Positions 32,279-44,657 are shown, counted from the stretch's first letter. The stretch: DNA of 64,000 nt from Fulvimonas sp. R45 (GCF_030504985.1 NZ_JASERU010000005.1:62001-126000), one strand, 5' to 3'. Notes: generated from the sequence alone by a model not told the origin. Made by a program: numbers and translations.

Positions 32279-33170
32279 CGGGGTGCGAGAGGTGGTAGAC
32301 GTAGGCGGCCAGCACGTGGATCTGCCCGTCGTCGAGGCGCTTGTCCCAGTCCGGCATGTGGCCCTGGCGGCCGTCGCGGATGGTGGCCTCGATGTCGGCC
32401 AGGCGGCCGCCGTGCAGCCACACGTGGTCGGTGAGGTTGGGCGCGCCCACGCCCTGGTTGCCCTTGCCGTCGGGACCGTGGCAGGCCGCGCAGGTCGCCT
32501 TGAAGATCGGCTCCGCCGTGGCGGCCATCTTCGCGTCGTGCGGTGCGCCGGACAGGCCGAGCACGTATTGCGCGAGGTTCTTCACGGTGGGCTCGCCGAG
32601 GCTGCCCCACGGCGGCATCACGCCGCCGCGGCCGTCGTGGATCGAGGTGGCGATGTCCTGGCCGGTGCCGCCGTACAGCCAGTCGGCGTCGGTAAGGTCG
32701 GGCGCGCCCAGCGCCTGGTTGCCCCTGGCGCCGCGGCCGTGGCAGGCGGCGCAGTCGTCGTCGAACAGGCGCCGGCCCAGCTGCTGCGCGGCGGGATCGC
32801 CGGCCAGCTGCTCGACCGGGTACAGCGCGAAGCGCCGCATCAGCGGTTCGAGCTTCGCGTCGTTGGCCGCCACGGCGCGCGCCAGCTCGCCGTGCGCGGT
32901 CCAGTGCAGCAGGCCCTTGTGGTTGCCGAAGCCGGGGTAGAGCACCAGGTAGCCGATGCCGGCCACGAACATGCTGGCCGACAGCAGCAGCCACCAGCGC
33001 GGCAACGGGCGCAGGCCCTCGCGGAGGGTGCCGTGCGCCCACACGTGGCCGGTGGTCTGGTCGGGCAGCGAGGGGATCTTCGCGCGCGGGCCCCACAGGA
33101 ACAGGAACAGCGTGATGCCCAGGTTGAGCACCACCAGGAACATCACCCACAGCGACCAGCCGGTGCTCAT
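32262..33170 (-). CDS. ccoP: cbb3 cytochrome oxidase dihaem subunit CcoP
   Basis: Membrane-anchored dihaem cytochrome c subunit, 302 residues. Two N-terminal helices (about 7-27 and 60-80) precede two cytochrome domains with haem motifs CAACHG at about residues 140 and 230. The methionine ligands lie in GVMPPWG and GHMPDWD. Domain layout and length are standard for CcoP. Its start overlaps the ccoQ stop (ATGA). Confidence 0.95.
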   Translation of the reverse strand: MSTGWSLWVMFLVVLNLGITLFLFLWGPRAKIPSLPDQTTGHVWAHGTLREGLRPLPRWWLLLSASMFVAGIGYLVLYPGFGNHKGLLHWTAHGELARAVAANDAKLEPLMRRFALYPVEQLAGDPAAQQLGRRLFDDDCAACHGRGARGNQALGAPDLTDADWLYGGTGQDIATSIHDGRGGVMPPWGSLGEPTVKNLAQYVLGLSGAPHDAKMAATAEPIFKATCAACHGPDGKGNQGVGAPNLTDHVWLHGGRLADIEATIRDGRQGHMPDWDKRLDDGQIHVLAAYVYHLSHPDAATP

Positions 33171-33355
33171 CGGCGTGCCTCCCGCGCATCGGCGGGCGCG
33201 CCCGCAGGCAGGTCCTCGTCCTGCATCGGCAGCCTCGCCATGTAGTCGAAGGTGGGCTTGTGGCGCCTGCGCCAGGCCCAGATCCAGATGCCGATGAAGA
33301 CGAGCATCAGCAACGTGGTGATGACGCCGGCCACGTGGCCCCAGGCCGGGTTCAT
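33167..33355 (-). CDS. ccoQ: cbb3 oxidase small subunit CcoQ
   Basis: 62-residue single-helix protein (GVITTLLMLVFIGIWIWAWRRRHKPTFDYMARLPM) with the typical CcoQ basic stretch and DYMARLPM after the helix. It stabilises the assembled oxidase. ATGA overlaps join it to ccoO before it and ccoP after it. Confidence 0.93.
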   Translation of the reverse strand: MNPAWGHVAGVITTLLMLVFIGIWIWAWRRRHKPTFDYMARLPMQDEDLPAGAPADAREARR

Positions 33356-34008
33356 GGCGTACCTGCCTTGCCGACCTTGGCGGTGGCGACGGCGGGGTGC
33401 GGCTCGTTGTCGATGCCCAGGCCCTGCAGGTAGGCGACCAGGGCGTCGAGTTCGGTCTTGCCCTTCACCTCGACGGGGGCGGCGGCGATGTCGGCGTCGC
33501 TGTACGGGTCGCCCAGCCTGCGCAGCACGCGCATGCGCGCCTGGATGTCGGCGCCGTCGATGGCGGCCTTCGCCAGCCACGGGTAGCCCGGCATGTTCGA
33601 TGGCGGCACCACGCTGCGCGGGTCCAGCAGGTGCATGCGCTGCCAGTCGTCGGAATACTTGCCGCCCACGCGCGCCAGGTCCGGCCCGGTGCGCTTGGAG
33701 CCCCACTGGAACGGGCGGTCGTAGACCGATTCCTCGGCGGTGGAGTAGTGGCCGTAGCGCTGGGTTTCGAAGCGCAGCGCGCGGATCATCTGCGAATGGC
33801 ACAGGTAGCAGCCCTCGCGCACGTAGATGTCGCGGCCGGCCAGGCGCAGCGGGTCGTAGGGCCTGACGCCCGCCGGCGCCTTCACCGCGTGCGCCTCCAT
33901 GAACAGCGGGGTGATCTCGGCGAGGCCGCCGAAGGAGACCATCACCGCGGTGAAGATGCCCAGCGCGGCGGCGTGCTTCTCGATGAATTCGAAATGCCTG
34001 TAGGCCAT
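33352..34008 (-). CDS. ccoO: cbb3 cytochrome oxidase monohaem subunit CcoO
   Basis: Membrane-anchored monohaem cytochrome c subunit passing electrons to CcoN, 218 residues. One N-terminal helix (about 13-33) is followed by the haem motif in REGCYLCHSQMIR (about residue 68). The conserved patterns YGHYSTAEESVYDRPFQWGSKRTGPDLARVGGKYSD and the Met ligand in SNMPGYPWL are present. It lies ten bases after ccoN. Confidence 0.96.
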   Translation of the reverse strand: MAYRHFEFIEKHAAALGIFTAVMVSFGGLAEITPLFMEAHAVKAPAGVRPYDPLRLAGRDIYVREGCYLCHSQMIRALRFETQRYGHYSTAEESVYDRPFQWGSKRTGPDLARVGGKYSDDWQRMHLLDPRSVVPPSNMPGYPWLAKAAIDGADIQARMRVLRRLGDPYSDADIAAAPVEVKGKTELDALVAYLQGLGIDNEPHPAVATAKVGKAGTP

Positions 34009-34018
34009 GGCCTTCTCC

Positions 34019-35485
34019 TCAACCAGCCACCGGCAACGGCGCGGGCACCTGGTGCGGCACCGGCTCGGGGATGGGCACGGGGATCGGCTGGATGATGCGG
34101 GCGCGCGCGTCGGCGGCGGTGTGCCACAGGTTCCAGGCCATCACCCACATGCCCGACAGGATCAGCGCGCCGCCCATCCAGCGGACCAGGTACATCGGCC
34201 TGACCGCGATCAGGCTGTCGAGGAAGGCGTACTTCAGCGAGCCGTCCGGCAGCGTGGCGCGCCACATCTCGCCCTCGGTGACGCCGGCCGTCCACATCGC
34301 GCCGACGTAGAACAGCGTGCCCAGCATGTGCAGCCAGAAGTGGATTTCCATTGCCTTGTGCGAGTGCATCGCCGGGCGGCCCAGCGCGCGCGGCGCCATC
34401 GCGTACAGCGAGCCGATGGTGATCATCGCCACCCAGCCCAGCGAGCCGGAGTGCACGTGGGCGATGGTCCAGTCGGTGTAGTGCGACAGCGAGTTCACCG
34501 TCTTCACCGCCATCATCGAGCCTTCGAAGGTGGCGGCGGCGTAGAACACCAGCGCCATCACCATGAACTTCACCGCCGGGTCGGTCTTCAGCTTGTGCCA
34601 CGAGCCGTTGAAGGTCATCAGCCCGTTCGCCGCCGAGCCCCAGCTCGGCATCAGCAGCACCAGCGAGAACGCCATGCCCACCGACTGCACCCAGTCGGGC
34701 AGGGCGGTGTACATCAGGTGGTGCGCACCAGCCCACATGTAGACCGAGATCAGCGCCCAGAAATTGACGATGGAGAAGCGGTAGCTCCACAAGGGCTGCT
34801 GCGCCTGGCGCGGCACGAAGTAGTACATCATCCCGAGGAAGCCGGCGGTGAGGAAGAACGCCACCGCGTTGTGGCCGTACCACCACTGCACCATCGCGTC
34901 GACCACGCCGGAGTAGATCGGGTAGGACTTGGTCCACGACACCGGCACCGCCAGGTTGTTGACGATGTGCAGCAGCCCCACCGCGATGATGAAGGCGCCG
35001 TAGTACCAGTTCGCCACGTAGATGTGGCGGATGCGCCGGCGCGCCAGCGAGCCGAAGAACACCACGCCGAAGCCCACCCACACCGCCGCGATCAGGATGT
35101 CGATCCACCATTCCGGCTCGGCGTATTCCTTGCCCTGGGTCAGGCCCATCGGCATGGTCAGCATCGCCAGCACGCAGGAGAGCTGCCAGCCCCAGAAGGT
35201 GAACGCGGCCAGCCGGTCGAACGCCAGCCGGGCGTGGCCGGTGCGCTGCACCACGTAGTAGCAGGTGCCCATCAGCGCGCTGCCGCCGAAGGCGAAGATC
35301 ACGCCGAAGGTGTGGTCGGGGCGGATGCGGCTGAAGGTGAACCAGGGCAGGTCGAGGTTCAGCGCGGGCCACATCAGATCGGCGGCGGCGTACAGCCCCA
35401 CCGTCATGCCGACGATGCCCCATATGGCCGAGGCCAGCAGGAACTGGCGGACGACCTTGTCGTTGTAGTACTCGGTGTGCGGCAT
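34019..35485 (-). CDS. ccoN: cbb3 cytochrome oxidase catalytic subunit CcoN
   Basis: High-affinity terminal oxidase subunit I, 488 residues with about 12 helices. Haem and copper ligands are seen in [40 protein letters not shown] (copper-site His and cross-linked Tyr region), [17 protein letters not shown] and [19 protein letters not shown]. First gene of the leftward cco operon, with a candidate Fnr box 53 bases upstream of the start, consistent with microaerobic induction. Confidence 0.97.
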   Translation of the reverse strand: MPHTEYYNDKVVRQFLLASAIWGIVGMTVGLYAAADLMWPALNLDLPWFTFSRIRPDHTFGVIFAFGGSALMGTCYYVVQRTGHARLAFDRLAAFTFWGWQLSCVLAMLTMPMGLTQGKEYAEPEWWIDILIAAVWVGFGVVFFGSLARRRIRHIYVANWYYGAFIIAVGLLHIVNNLAVPVSWTKSYPIYSGVVDAMVQWWYGHNAVAFFLTAGFLGMMYYFVPRQAQQPLWSYRFSIVNFWALISVYMWAGAHHLMYTALPDWVQSVGMAFSLVLLMPSWGSAANGLMTFNGSWHKLKTDPAVKFMVMALVFYAAATFEGSMMAVKTVNSLSHYTDWTIAHVHSGSLGWVAMITIGSLYAMAPRALGRPAMHSHKAMEIHFWLHMLGTLFYVGAMWTAGVTEGEMWRATLPDGSLKYAFLDSLIAVRPMYLVRWMGGALILSGMWVMAWNLWHTAADARARIIQPIPVPIPEPVPHQVPAPLPVAG

Positions 35486-35537
35486 GGCGCCCCCGTGACG
35501 GTTGGCACCATTGTCGACGGGCCCCGGCGCGACCCCC

Positions 35538-35551
35538 TTGACCTGGGTCAG
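35538..35551. promoter_or_regulatory. Candidate Fnr box upstream of ccoN
   Basis: TTGACCTGGGTCAG matches the Fnr/Anr consensus TTGAY-N4-RTCAA at nine of ten fixed positions and lies 53 bases before the ccoN start. This position suits a class II activator site for the leftward cco operon. Confidence 0.65.
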
Positions 35552-35611
35552 GCGGCTGCGACGGTTCGCCGCCGATGCCGCCGCGGCGCGATGTCGCAGG
35601 CGCCGCGGCGG

Positions 35612-35648
35612 GCAACAAAAAGCCCGCGCCGGCAGTGCCGGCGCGGGC
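35612..35648 (-). terminator. gapA intrinsic terminator
   Basis: Perfect GC-rich hairpin (GCCCGCGCCGGC / GCCGGCGCGGGC, 35622-35648) followed leftward by TTTTTGTTG. It lies 30 bases after the gapA stop and insulates gapA from the cco operon. Confidence 0.85.
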
Positions 35649-35677
35649 CGTGTCGAGCGCTTGCGGGGCGTCCGGCC

Positions 35678-36742
<1,065 letters not shown>

Positions 36743-36814
36743 CTAGCGCGGAACCCGGCGGCACGCTGGCGGGCTTGTGGCAGACTGCGGCGCCTGTCCT
36801 GCAGGAATCCCGCC

Positions 36815-37630
36815 ATGCCGTCCCGTCGCCGTCGTCTCGCCGCCGCGCTGTGCGCGGGCTTGCTGCTCGCCCCGGCCGCGCAGGCCTGGGGGCCGCTGGG
36901 CCACAGCATCGTCGCTGCGCTGGCGCAGCGGCACCTCAGTCCCGCCGCCGAGGCCGAGGTGGAGCGCCTGCTGGCGCTGGAGCACGTGACCGTGCTGGCC
37001 GACGTGGCCAGCTGGCCCGACCAGATCCAGGACGACCCGGCCGAGCAGGCGCTGTGGAAGCGCACGCGCAAGCTGCACTACGTCAACTTCCGCGGCGGCC
37101 CGGCATGCGATTACGTGCCGCCGCGCGATTGCCGGGACGGCGAATGCGTGGTGGGCGGGCTGGCGCGCTACGTGGCGATCCTGCGCGACCGCTCGCAGCC
37201 GGACGCGGCGCGGCTGGAGGCGCTGAAGTTCGTGGTGCACTTCGTCGGCGACATCCACCAGCCGCTGCACGCGGGTTACCGCGACGACCTGGGCGGCAAC
37301 CGGTACCAGGTGCAGTTCGAGGGACAGGGCAGCAACCTGCACCGGGTCTGGGACTCGGGGATGCTGAAGACGCGCGGCCTCGACTGGAAGGCCTACGCGG
37401 CCAGGCTGGATGCCGAGGGTCCGGTGGCGCTGCCGCCGCCGATCGCGCCGCTGGACGATCCCTACGCCCAGTGGGCGGAGGAATCCTGCCGCATCACCCG
37501 GGACGTCTATCCGTCCGGACATGCGGTCGGTCCGCGCTACGTCGAGGCCGAGCTGCCGGTGGCCGAGCGCCAGCTGCGCCTTGCCGGGCGCCGGCTGGCG
37601 GAGGTGCTCAACACCGCGCTGGGCAAATGA
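36815..37630 (+). CDS. Secreted S1/P1-type zinc nuclease
   Basis: Exported single-strand nuclease/3'-nucleotidase, 271 residues. A signal peptide ends LLLAPAAQA and leaves tryptophan as the mature N-terminus (WGPLGHSIVAAL), which is the first zinc ligand in this family. Further ligands: HYVNF, HFVGDIHQPLHAGYRDDLGGN and NLHRVWDSG. Such enzymes are common in xanthomonads and may scavenge phosphate and nucleosides from nucleic acids. It is divergent from gapA and precedes pyk, with no obvious functional link. Confidence 0.93.
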   Translation: MPSRRRRLAAALCAGLLLAPAAQAWGPLGHSIVAALAQRHLSPAAEAEVERLLALEHVTVLADVASWPDQIQDDPAEQALWKRTRKLHYVNFRGGPACDYVPPRDCRDGECVVGGLARYVAILRDRSQPDAARLEALKFVVHFVGDIHQPLHAGYRDDLGGNRYQVQFEGQGSNLHRVWDSGMLKTRGLDWKAYAARLDAEGPVALPPPIAPLDDPYAQWAEESCRITRDVYPSGHAVGPRYVEAELPVAERQLRLAGRRLAEVLNTALGK

Positions 37631-37677
37631 TGCGCACCGGTGCGTGCAGGCGCCGCGGCTTCTGATAATCTCGCCGG

Positions 37678-39153
37678 ATGACCAACGACACACGCAGCCG
37701 CCGCACCCGCATCGTAGCCACCCTGGGCCCCGCCACCGACGCGCCGGGCATGCTCGGGAAGATCATCGCCGAAGGGGTGGACGTGGTCCGCCTCAACCTT
37801 TCCCACGGCCAGCCGGACGACCACCGCGCCCGCGCCGCCGCGGTGCGCGACGCGGCGGCCGCCGCCGGTCGCGAGGTGGGCATCCTTGCCGACCTGCAGG
37901 GGCCCAAGATCCGCATCGAGCGCTTCGCCAACGGCCCCATCGAATTGCACAACGGCGACCTGTTCGTGCTCGACTGCTCGCCCGACGCCCCGCCCGGCGA
38001 CGTGAACCGGGTGGGCGTGAGCTACCACGACCTGCCGCGCGACGTGCGCCCCGGCGACGTGCTGCTGCTGGACGACGGCCTGGTGGCGCTGACCGTGCGC
38101 GAGGTGGCCGGCGCAGAGGTGCGCTGCCAGGTGCTGGTGGGCGGGCGGTTGTCCGACCGCAAGGGCCTCAACCGGCAGGGCGGCGGCCTGTCCGTCTCCG
38201 CGCTGTCGGACAAGGACAAGGCCGACATCAAGCTCGCTGCCGAGATCGGCGCGGATTTCCTCGCGGTGTCCTTCGTGCGCTCGGCCGCGGACATGGACGA
38301 GGCGCGCCGGCTGCTGCACGAGGCCGGCGGCAACGCCGCGCTGGTGTCCAAGATCGAGCGCGCCGACGCGCTGCCGGTGCTGGGCGAGATCATCGACGCC
38401 TCCGACGTGGTGATGGTGGCGCGCGGCGACCTGGGCGTGGAAATCGGCGACGCCGAGCTGCCCGGCCTGCAGAAGAAGATCATCCGCGAGGCGGTGGAGC
38501 GCAACCGCGCGGTGATCACCGCCACCCAGATGCTGCAATCGATGGTGCGTTCGCCCATCCCCACCCGCGCCGAGGTGCTGGACGTGGCCAACGCGGTCAT
38601 CGACGGCACCGACGCGGTGATGCTGTCGGAGGAATCTGCCGCCGGCGCGCATCCCGACAAGGCGGTGGCGGCGCTGAACCGCATCTGCCTGGGCGCCGAG
38701 CGCCAGTTCGAGCCGAAGGAAGACCTCTCCAGCGCCCGTCACCGCCTCGACCGCACCGACCAGGCCATCGCGCTGGCCTCGATGGTGCTGGCCGGCCAGC
38801 TCGGCGTGCGCGCGATCGTGGCGCTGACCGAATCCGGCGCCACCGCGCAGTGGCTGTCGCGCTACCGCAGCGCGGTGCCGATCTACGGCCTGTCGCCGTT
38901 CGCCGCCGCGCGCCGCCGCATGCTGCTGCTGCGCGACGTGCAGCCGGTGGAATTCAGCCATGGCGAGAACCAGAGCATGGCCGCCGCCACCCGCGCCGCG
39001 GTGCGGCTGCTGTTCGAAAAGGGCAGGCTGGACGAGGGCGACAGCGTGGTGATCACCTACGGCGACCGCATCGGCCACGTCGGCGGCACCAATACGCTGA
39101 AGCTGCTCGCGGTGGGCGCCGATGGCATGGTGGACAGCCTGCGCGACCTGTAG
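37678..39153 (+). CDS. pyk: Pyruvate kinase
   Basis: Glycolytic enzyme making pyruvate and ATP, 491 residues. It starts TRIVATLGPATDAPGMLGKIIAEGVDVVRLNLSHG and has LADLQGPKIRI, the active-site MVARGDLGVEIGDAELPGLQKKII, and ITATQMLQSM...PTRAEVLDVANAVIDGTDAVMLS. An alpha/beta C-terminal domain follows. A GATAAT hexamer (37664-37669) lies only nine bases before the ATG; if it is the -10 the mRNA would be nearly leaderless. Confidence 0.97.
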   Translation: MTNDTRSRRTRIVATLGPATDAPGMLGKIIAEGVDVVRLNLSHGQPDDHRARAAAVRDAAAAAGREVGILADLQGPKIRIERFANGPIELHNGDLFVLDCSPDAPPGDVNRVGVSYHDLPRDVRPGDVLLLDDGLVALTVREVAGAEVRCQVLVGGRLSDRKGLNRQGGGLSVSALSDKDKADIKLAAEIGADFLAVSFVRSAADMDEARRLLHEAGGNAALVSKIERADALPVLGEIIDASDVVMVARGDLGVEIGDAELPGLQKKIIREAVERNRAVITATQMLQSMVRSPIPTRAEVLDVANAVIDGTDAVMLSEESAAGAHPDKAVAALNRICLGAERQFEPKEDLSSARHRLDRTDQAIALASMVLAGQLGVRAIVALTESGATAQWLSRYRSAVPIYGLSPFAAARRRMLLLRDVQPVEFSHGENQSMAAATRAAVRLLFEKGRLDEGDSVVITYGDRIGHVGGTNTLKLLAVGADGMVDSLRDL

Positions 39154-39220
39154 ACGCCGCCGTGCGGCAGGACGATTAAACTGTCACGGGCATCCCACCC
39201 GTCCTGCGCAGGAGATCCGC

Positions 39221-39667
39221 ATGAACACCCAGACGCGCCGCCTTTCCCTGTCGCTGCTGCTGGCTTCCGCCATGCTCTGCGCCGTCCCCGCACTGGCGCA
39301 GAACACGCGCAAGGTCGGCCCGCAACAGCTCTACAACTACTGGATCCGCCTCAACACCCAGGTGCAGGTGAACATGCCCAACAGCGGCAAGAACCTGCTC
39401 AAGCCGGGCTGCGTGGCGGTGAGCTACGTGATCGGCTCCGACGGCGTGCCGATGGACGTGAAGGTGCGCAAGGTGGTGCCGGAGAGCGACCTGGGCCCGG
39501 CCGCGGCCAGCGCGGTGACCAATTTCCGCTTCGGGCCCTCGCTGACCAACCGCAACCACGAGCCGGTGGCGACCTATTACGTGGTGCCGTTCAATGCACC
39601 CGGCGACCAGGCGGCGCGCGACAAGCTGATGGCCCCCTGCGCACTGCCAGGCTACGACCAGGGCTGA
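39221..39667 (+). CDS. Secreted protein with TonB C-terminal-like domain
   Basis: 148-residue exported protein. A signal peptide ends VPALAQ (about 26), followed by a stretch resembling the TonB C-terminal fold: CVAVSYVIGSDGVPMDVKVRKVVPESDLGPAAASAVTNFRFGPSL. It lacks the N-terminal anchor and proline-rich spacer of full TonB, so it is probably a soluble periplasmic relative rather than an energy transducer. The start at 39221 has AGGAGAT upstream. Downstream of pyk by 67 bases. Confidence 0.72.
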   Translation: MNTQTRRLSLSLLLASAMLCAVPALAQNTRKVGPQQLYNYWIRLNTQVQVNMPNSGKNLLKPGCVAVSYVIGSDGVPMDVKVRKVVPESDLGPAAASAVTNFRFGPSLTNRNHEPVATYYVVPFNAPGDQAARDKLMAPCALPGYDQG

Positions 39668-39842
39668 CCCGCCGCCCACCGCCTGCCCTGGCGGGATTTC
39701 CCGGTGCCCGCCGCGTCCGGCGCGCCGCCGTGCCGGCGCAAGGCGTTCCCGCTACAATGCGCGGCTTCCAGCCTTGCCGGCCCGTTCTCCGGGCGGTATC
39801 CACCCTGCGCGGCCGTGGCCGCCACCGTTTCGCGGAGTCGTC

Positions 39843-40850
39843 ATGAGTATCGAAGATCTCGAAAGCATCGCCCTGGCGATGGTTGCGCCCGGCAAGGGCA
39901 TCATCGCCATCGACGAGTCGACCAACACCATCAGGAAGCGCTTCGAGGCGGTCGGCATCGAGAACAACGAGGAGAACCGCCGCGCCTACCGCGAGCTGCT
40001 GCTCACCACGCCGGGCCTCAACGAGCACATCTCCGGCGCGATCCTGTACGACGAGACGATCCGCCAGAAGACCCGGGACGGCGTGCCGTTCACCGAAGTG
40101 ATGAAGAAGGCCGGCATCATCCCCGGCATCAAGGTGGACAAGGGCCCGGTGCCGCTGGCCGGCTTCCCCGGCGACGTGGTCACCGAGGGCCTGGACGGGC
40201 TGCGCGAGCGCCTGCAGGAATACGCGAAGCTGGGCGCGCAGTTCGCCAAGTGGCGTGCGGTGATCAACATTTCCGAGGACAACCCCAGCTCCACCGCGAT
40301 CGAGGCCAACTGCCACGCGCTGGCGCGCTACGCCGCGCTGTGCCAGGAAGCCGGCCTGGTGCCGATGGTCGAGCCGGAGGTGATCATGGACGGCGACCAC
40401 AGCATCGAGGTCAGCTACGAAGTGCACGAGGCCGTGCTGCGCAGCCTGTTCAACTCGCTGTACGAGCAGAACGTGATGCTGGAAGGCACCATCCTCAAGG
40501 TCAGCATGGTGATCCCGGGCAAGGACTGCGACGAGCAGGCCGGCGTCGAGGAAGTGGCCGAGGCCACCGTGCGCGTGCTGAAGACCTGCGTGCCGGCCTC
40601 GCTGCCGGGCATCGTGTTCCTCTCCGGCGGCCAGACCGACGAGCAGTCCACCGCCCACCTCAACGCGATGAACCGCATGGGCCCGCACCCGTGGCCGCTG
40701 TCGTTCTCCTACGGCCGCGCCATGCAGCAGGCCGCGCTGAAGCTGTGGGCCAAGGACATGAAGGCCAACTACGCCGAGGCGCAGAAGACCGTGCACGCGC
40801 GCGCCCGGGACAACGGCCTGGCCGCGCTGGGTCAGTGGAACGGCAAGTAA
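39843..40850 (+). CDS. fba: Class I fructose-bisphosphate aldolase
   Basis: Schiff-base aldolase cleaving fructose 1,6-bisphosphate, 335 residues. The N-terminal SIALAMVAPGKGIIAIDESTNTIRKRF, the acid KWRAVINIS region, the lysine-bearing MLEGTILKVSMVIPG (Schiff-base Lys about 220) and the C-terminal FLSGGQTDEQSTAHLNAMN identify class I rather than zinc class II. The start at 39843 has GGAG upstream, and TACAAT at 39753-39758 may be the -10. A bidirectional terminator follows. Confidence 0.96.
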   Translation: MSIEDLESIALAMVAPGKGIIAIDESTNTIRKRFEAVGIENNEENRRAYRELLLTTPGLNEHISGAILYDETIRQKTRDGVPFTEVMKKAGIIPGIKVDKGPVPLAGFPGDVVTEGLDGLRERLQEYAKLGAQFAKWRAVINISEDNPSSTAIEANCHALARYAALCQEAGLVPMVEPEVIMDGDHSIEVSYEVHEAVLRSLFNSLYEQNVMLEGTILKVSMVIPGKDCDEQAGVEEVAEATVRVLKTCVPASLPGIVFLSGGQTDEQSTAHLNAMNRMGPHPWPLSFSYGRAMQQAALKLWAKDMKANYAEAQKTVHARARDNGLAALGQWNGK

Positions 40851-40873
40851 GCCACCGCTCCCGCCTCCGCACG

Positions 40874-40905
40874 AAAAACGGGCGCCTCGCGGCGCCCGTT
40901 CCCGT
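40874..40905. terminator. Bidirectional terminator between fba and the OMP gene
   Basis: Perfect 9-base stem ACGGGCGCC / GGCGCCCGT with TCGC loop (40878-40899), flanked by AAAAA on the left and TTCCCGTTT on the right. It serves both converging transcripts. Confidence 0.85.
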
Positions 40906-40926
40906 TTCCGGCCTGTGCCGTTTCGA

Positions 40927-41523
40927 TCAGAAGCGGTATTCGGCGCTGACCGAGACCATGTCGGTGCTCAGGTCCACGCTGTGCTTCTTGGCGTCGTAGT
41001 AGTCGTAGTTCAGGCCGACGCTGACGTTGTTGCTGAAGTCGTAGCCGACGCCCGCGCCGGCGTACCAGCTGGTGTCGTCCAGACTGTGGCGGGTGGGCAG
41101 GTCGTTGTTGCTCAGGCCGTGGCCCTTCCAGCCGTAGATGCCGGTGCGCGCGCTGACGTACCAGTTCGGGCTGAGGTTGAAGTGACCGTTCACGCCGGCG
41201 GTCCAGCCGTGCAGCTGGCTCTTGCCGCGCTCGACGACCGGCTTGCTGTTGAAGATGTTCTTGGCATGGATGTTGCCGAGGTCGTTGTAGCCGGCCTCGA
41301 CGCCCAGCGCCACCGACGGGTTCACCGCCCAGCGATAGCCGCCATTGATGGCGTAGCCGGTGTCATGGCCGTCGTACGGGCCCTTGTCGATGGAGGTGCG
41401 GCCGACATTGCCGTTGACGAACCAGCCGCCGTTGCCGGTGGTCGGCGCGCTCTGCGCGAAGACGGCCGGCACGGCCATCAGGCCGGCGGTGGCGAAAGCG
41501 AGGGCGAGCAGCGACTTTTTCAT
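40927..41523 (-). CDS. Outer-membrane beta-barrel protein, OmpA-like barrel, paralogue 1
   Basis: 198-residue protein with a clear signal peptide (MKKSLLALAFATAGLMAVPAVFAQ). An eight-stranded barrel pattern with aromatic girdles follows (GGYRWAVNPSVALGVEAGYNDLG, WYVSARTGIYGWKG, WYAGAGVGYDFSNNVSVGLNYDYYDAK), ending in the C-terminal phenylalanine of SAEYRF that outer-membrane insertion needs. There is no C-terminal peptidoglycan-binding domain. It is a tandem paralogue of the gene at 41778-42362; function is unknown. Confidence 0.9.
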   Translation of the reverse strand: MKKSLLALAFATAGLMAVPAVFAQSAPTTGNGGWFVNGNVGRTSIDKGPYDGHDTGYAINGGYRWAVNPSVALGVEAGYNDLGNIHAKNIFNSKPVVERGKSQLHGWTAGVNGHFNLSPNWYVSARTGIYGWKGHGLSNNDLPTRHSLDDTSWYAGAGVGYDFSNNVSVGLNYDYYDAKKHSVDLSTDMVSVSAEYRF

Positions 41524-41727
41524 GGAGTGTCTCCTGTTATTGACTGGACGGCGACCGGGCGCATGGGGAAAGGGGCCGGTGCCGGAGCCTCGCCGGTGGG
41601 GAAATGGCGGGGCACGTTTTCTTAGATGAAGGGCGGAGCCGAAGATTCAACCAGGCAGAAAAAATTATTAAGTATCGATTAATAAGAAAAATCTGGTTGC
41701 ATGCGACTTGTTGTAATCATTGAAGAA

Positions 41728-41750
41728 ACGGGCGCCGTCCGGGCGCCCGT
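41728..41750 (-). terminator. Terminator of the second OMP paralogue
   Basis: Hairpin ACGGGCGCC / GGCGCCCGT with loop GTCCG, followed leftward by TTCTTC. The stem is the same as in the fba/OMP terminator, suggesting duplication along with the gene. The 41524-41777 gap also holds an A/T-rich promoter-like block (about 41636-41722) for paralogue 1. Confidence 0.75.
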
Positions 41751-41777
41751 TCCGTGCGGTCGAAAAGCCGTTCCAGC

Positions 41778-42362
41778 TCAGAAGCGGTATTCCGCCGACA
41801 CCGTGTACACGCTCGGGTCGAGCTTCAGACCCTTGCCGGAGGCGCCGTAGTAGTCGTAGTTCAGGCCCATGCTCCAGTTCGGGCTGAAGTTCACGCCCAC
41901 GCCTGCGCCGGCGTAGTACTTGGTCTTCTCGAGATGGCGGAATTCGGGGTTGTCGCCCTGCGTCAGGCCCTCGGCCTGGGCGTAGAAGGCGCCGCCGCGC
42001 AGCTCGCCGTACCAGCTCGGGCTGAAGTTGTAGCGCAGGTCGAGGCCGGCGGTGCTGCCGCGCAACTTGGACTTGGTGCCCGGCAGGCCGTTGTAGGCGC
42101 CCGCGGCCTTGACGCGGCCGAGGTACTGGTAGCCCACCTCCACGCCCAGCGAGGTCTCCGGGTTGATCGCGAAGCGGTAGCCGCCCTTCACGCCGCCGGC
42201 GGCCGCGCCATCGTCGTAGTGGCCCTGGTTCACGTGGGCGTAGCCCGCGTCGGCGCTGAGGTACCAGCCCTGCTGGGCGGTGTGGGTGGCGTCCTGGGCG
42301 AACGCGGCGGGAACGGCCGCCGCACCGGCGGCCAGGGCAAGGGCAAGCAAAGTCTTGTTCAT
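41778..42362 (-). CDS. Outer-membrane beta-barrel protein, OmpA-like barrel, paralogue 2
   Basis: 194 residues with signal peptide (MNKTLLALALAAGAAAVPAAFAQ) and barrel strands closely matching paralogue 1 (GGYRFAINPETSLGVEVGYQYLG, YYAGAGVGVNFSPNWSMGLNYDYYGAS), ending SAEYRF. The strands are conserved while the surface loops differ, as expected for duplicated surface proteins under diversifying use. Promoter DNA lies in 42363-42587, shared with divergent tkt, where an inverted ATACC-N4-GGTAT (42477-42490) occurs. Confidence 0.9.
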   Translation of the reverse strand: MNKTLLALALAAGAAAVPAAFAQDATHTAQQGWYLSADAGYAHVNQGHYDDGAAAGGVKGGYRFAINPETSLGVEVGYQYLGRVKAAGAYNGLPGTKSKLRGSTAGLDLRYNFSPSWYGELRGGAFYAQAEGLTQGDNPEFRHLEKTKYYAGAGVGVNFSPNWSMGLNYDYYGASGKGLKLDPSVYTVSAEYRF

Positions 42363-42587
42363 GGGGTGATCCTCTTGTTTTTGATGTGCCCGCGGCGCCT
42401 TGGGGAAAGGGGATGCCGCGGCCGCGCCGTCCTGCGACGCCGGACCATTAGATCGAAGCGGGCCTGAAGGGTTTCAATACCAGACGGTATAGAATTAAGG
42501 CCGGGTTAAGTCACGTTTGCATGGCGACATGCTCATGTCGTATCGGCGACAATGCGCGTCTTGTCCCGACAGTTCCCGGAGATTCCC

Positions 42588-44588
<2,001 letters not shown>

Positions 44589-44613
44589 ACAACGGCCTAT
44601 CGCCACGAGAGAG

Positions 44614-44640
44614 GCGGGCCATGGCGGCCCGCTTCTTTCG
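44614..44640 (+). terminator. tkt intrinsic terminator
   Basis: Stem GCGGGCC / GGCCCGC (44614-44632) followed by TTCTTTCG, 25 bases after the tkt stop. Confidence 0.78.
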
Positions 44641-44657
44641 TGCAAGGGCAAGGGATT

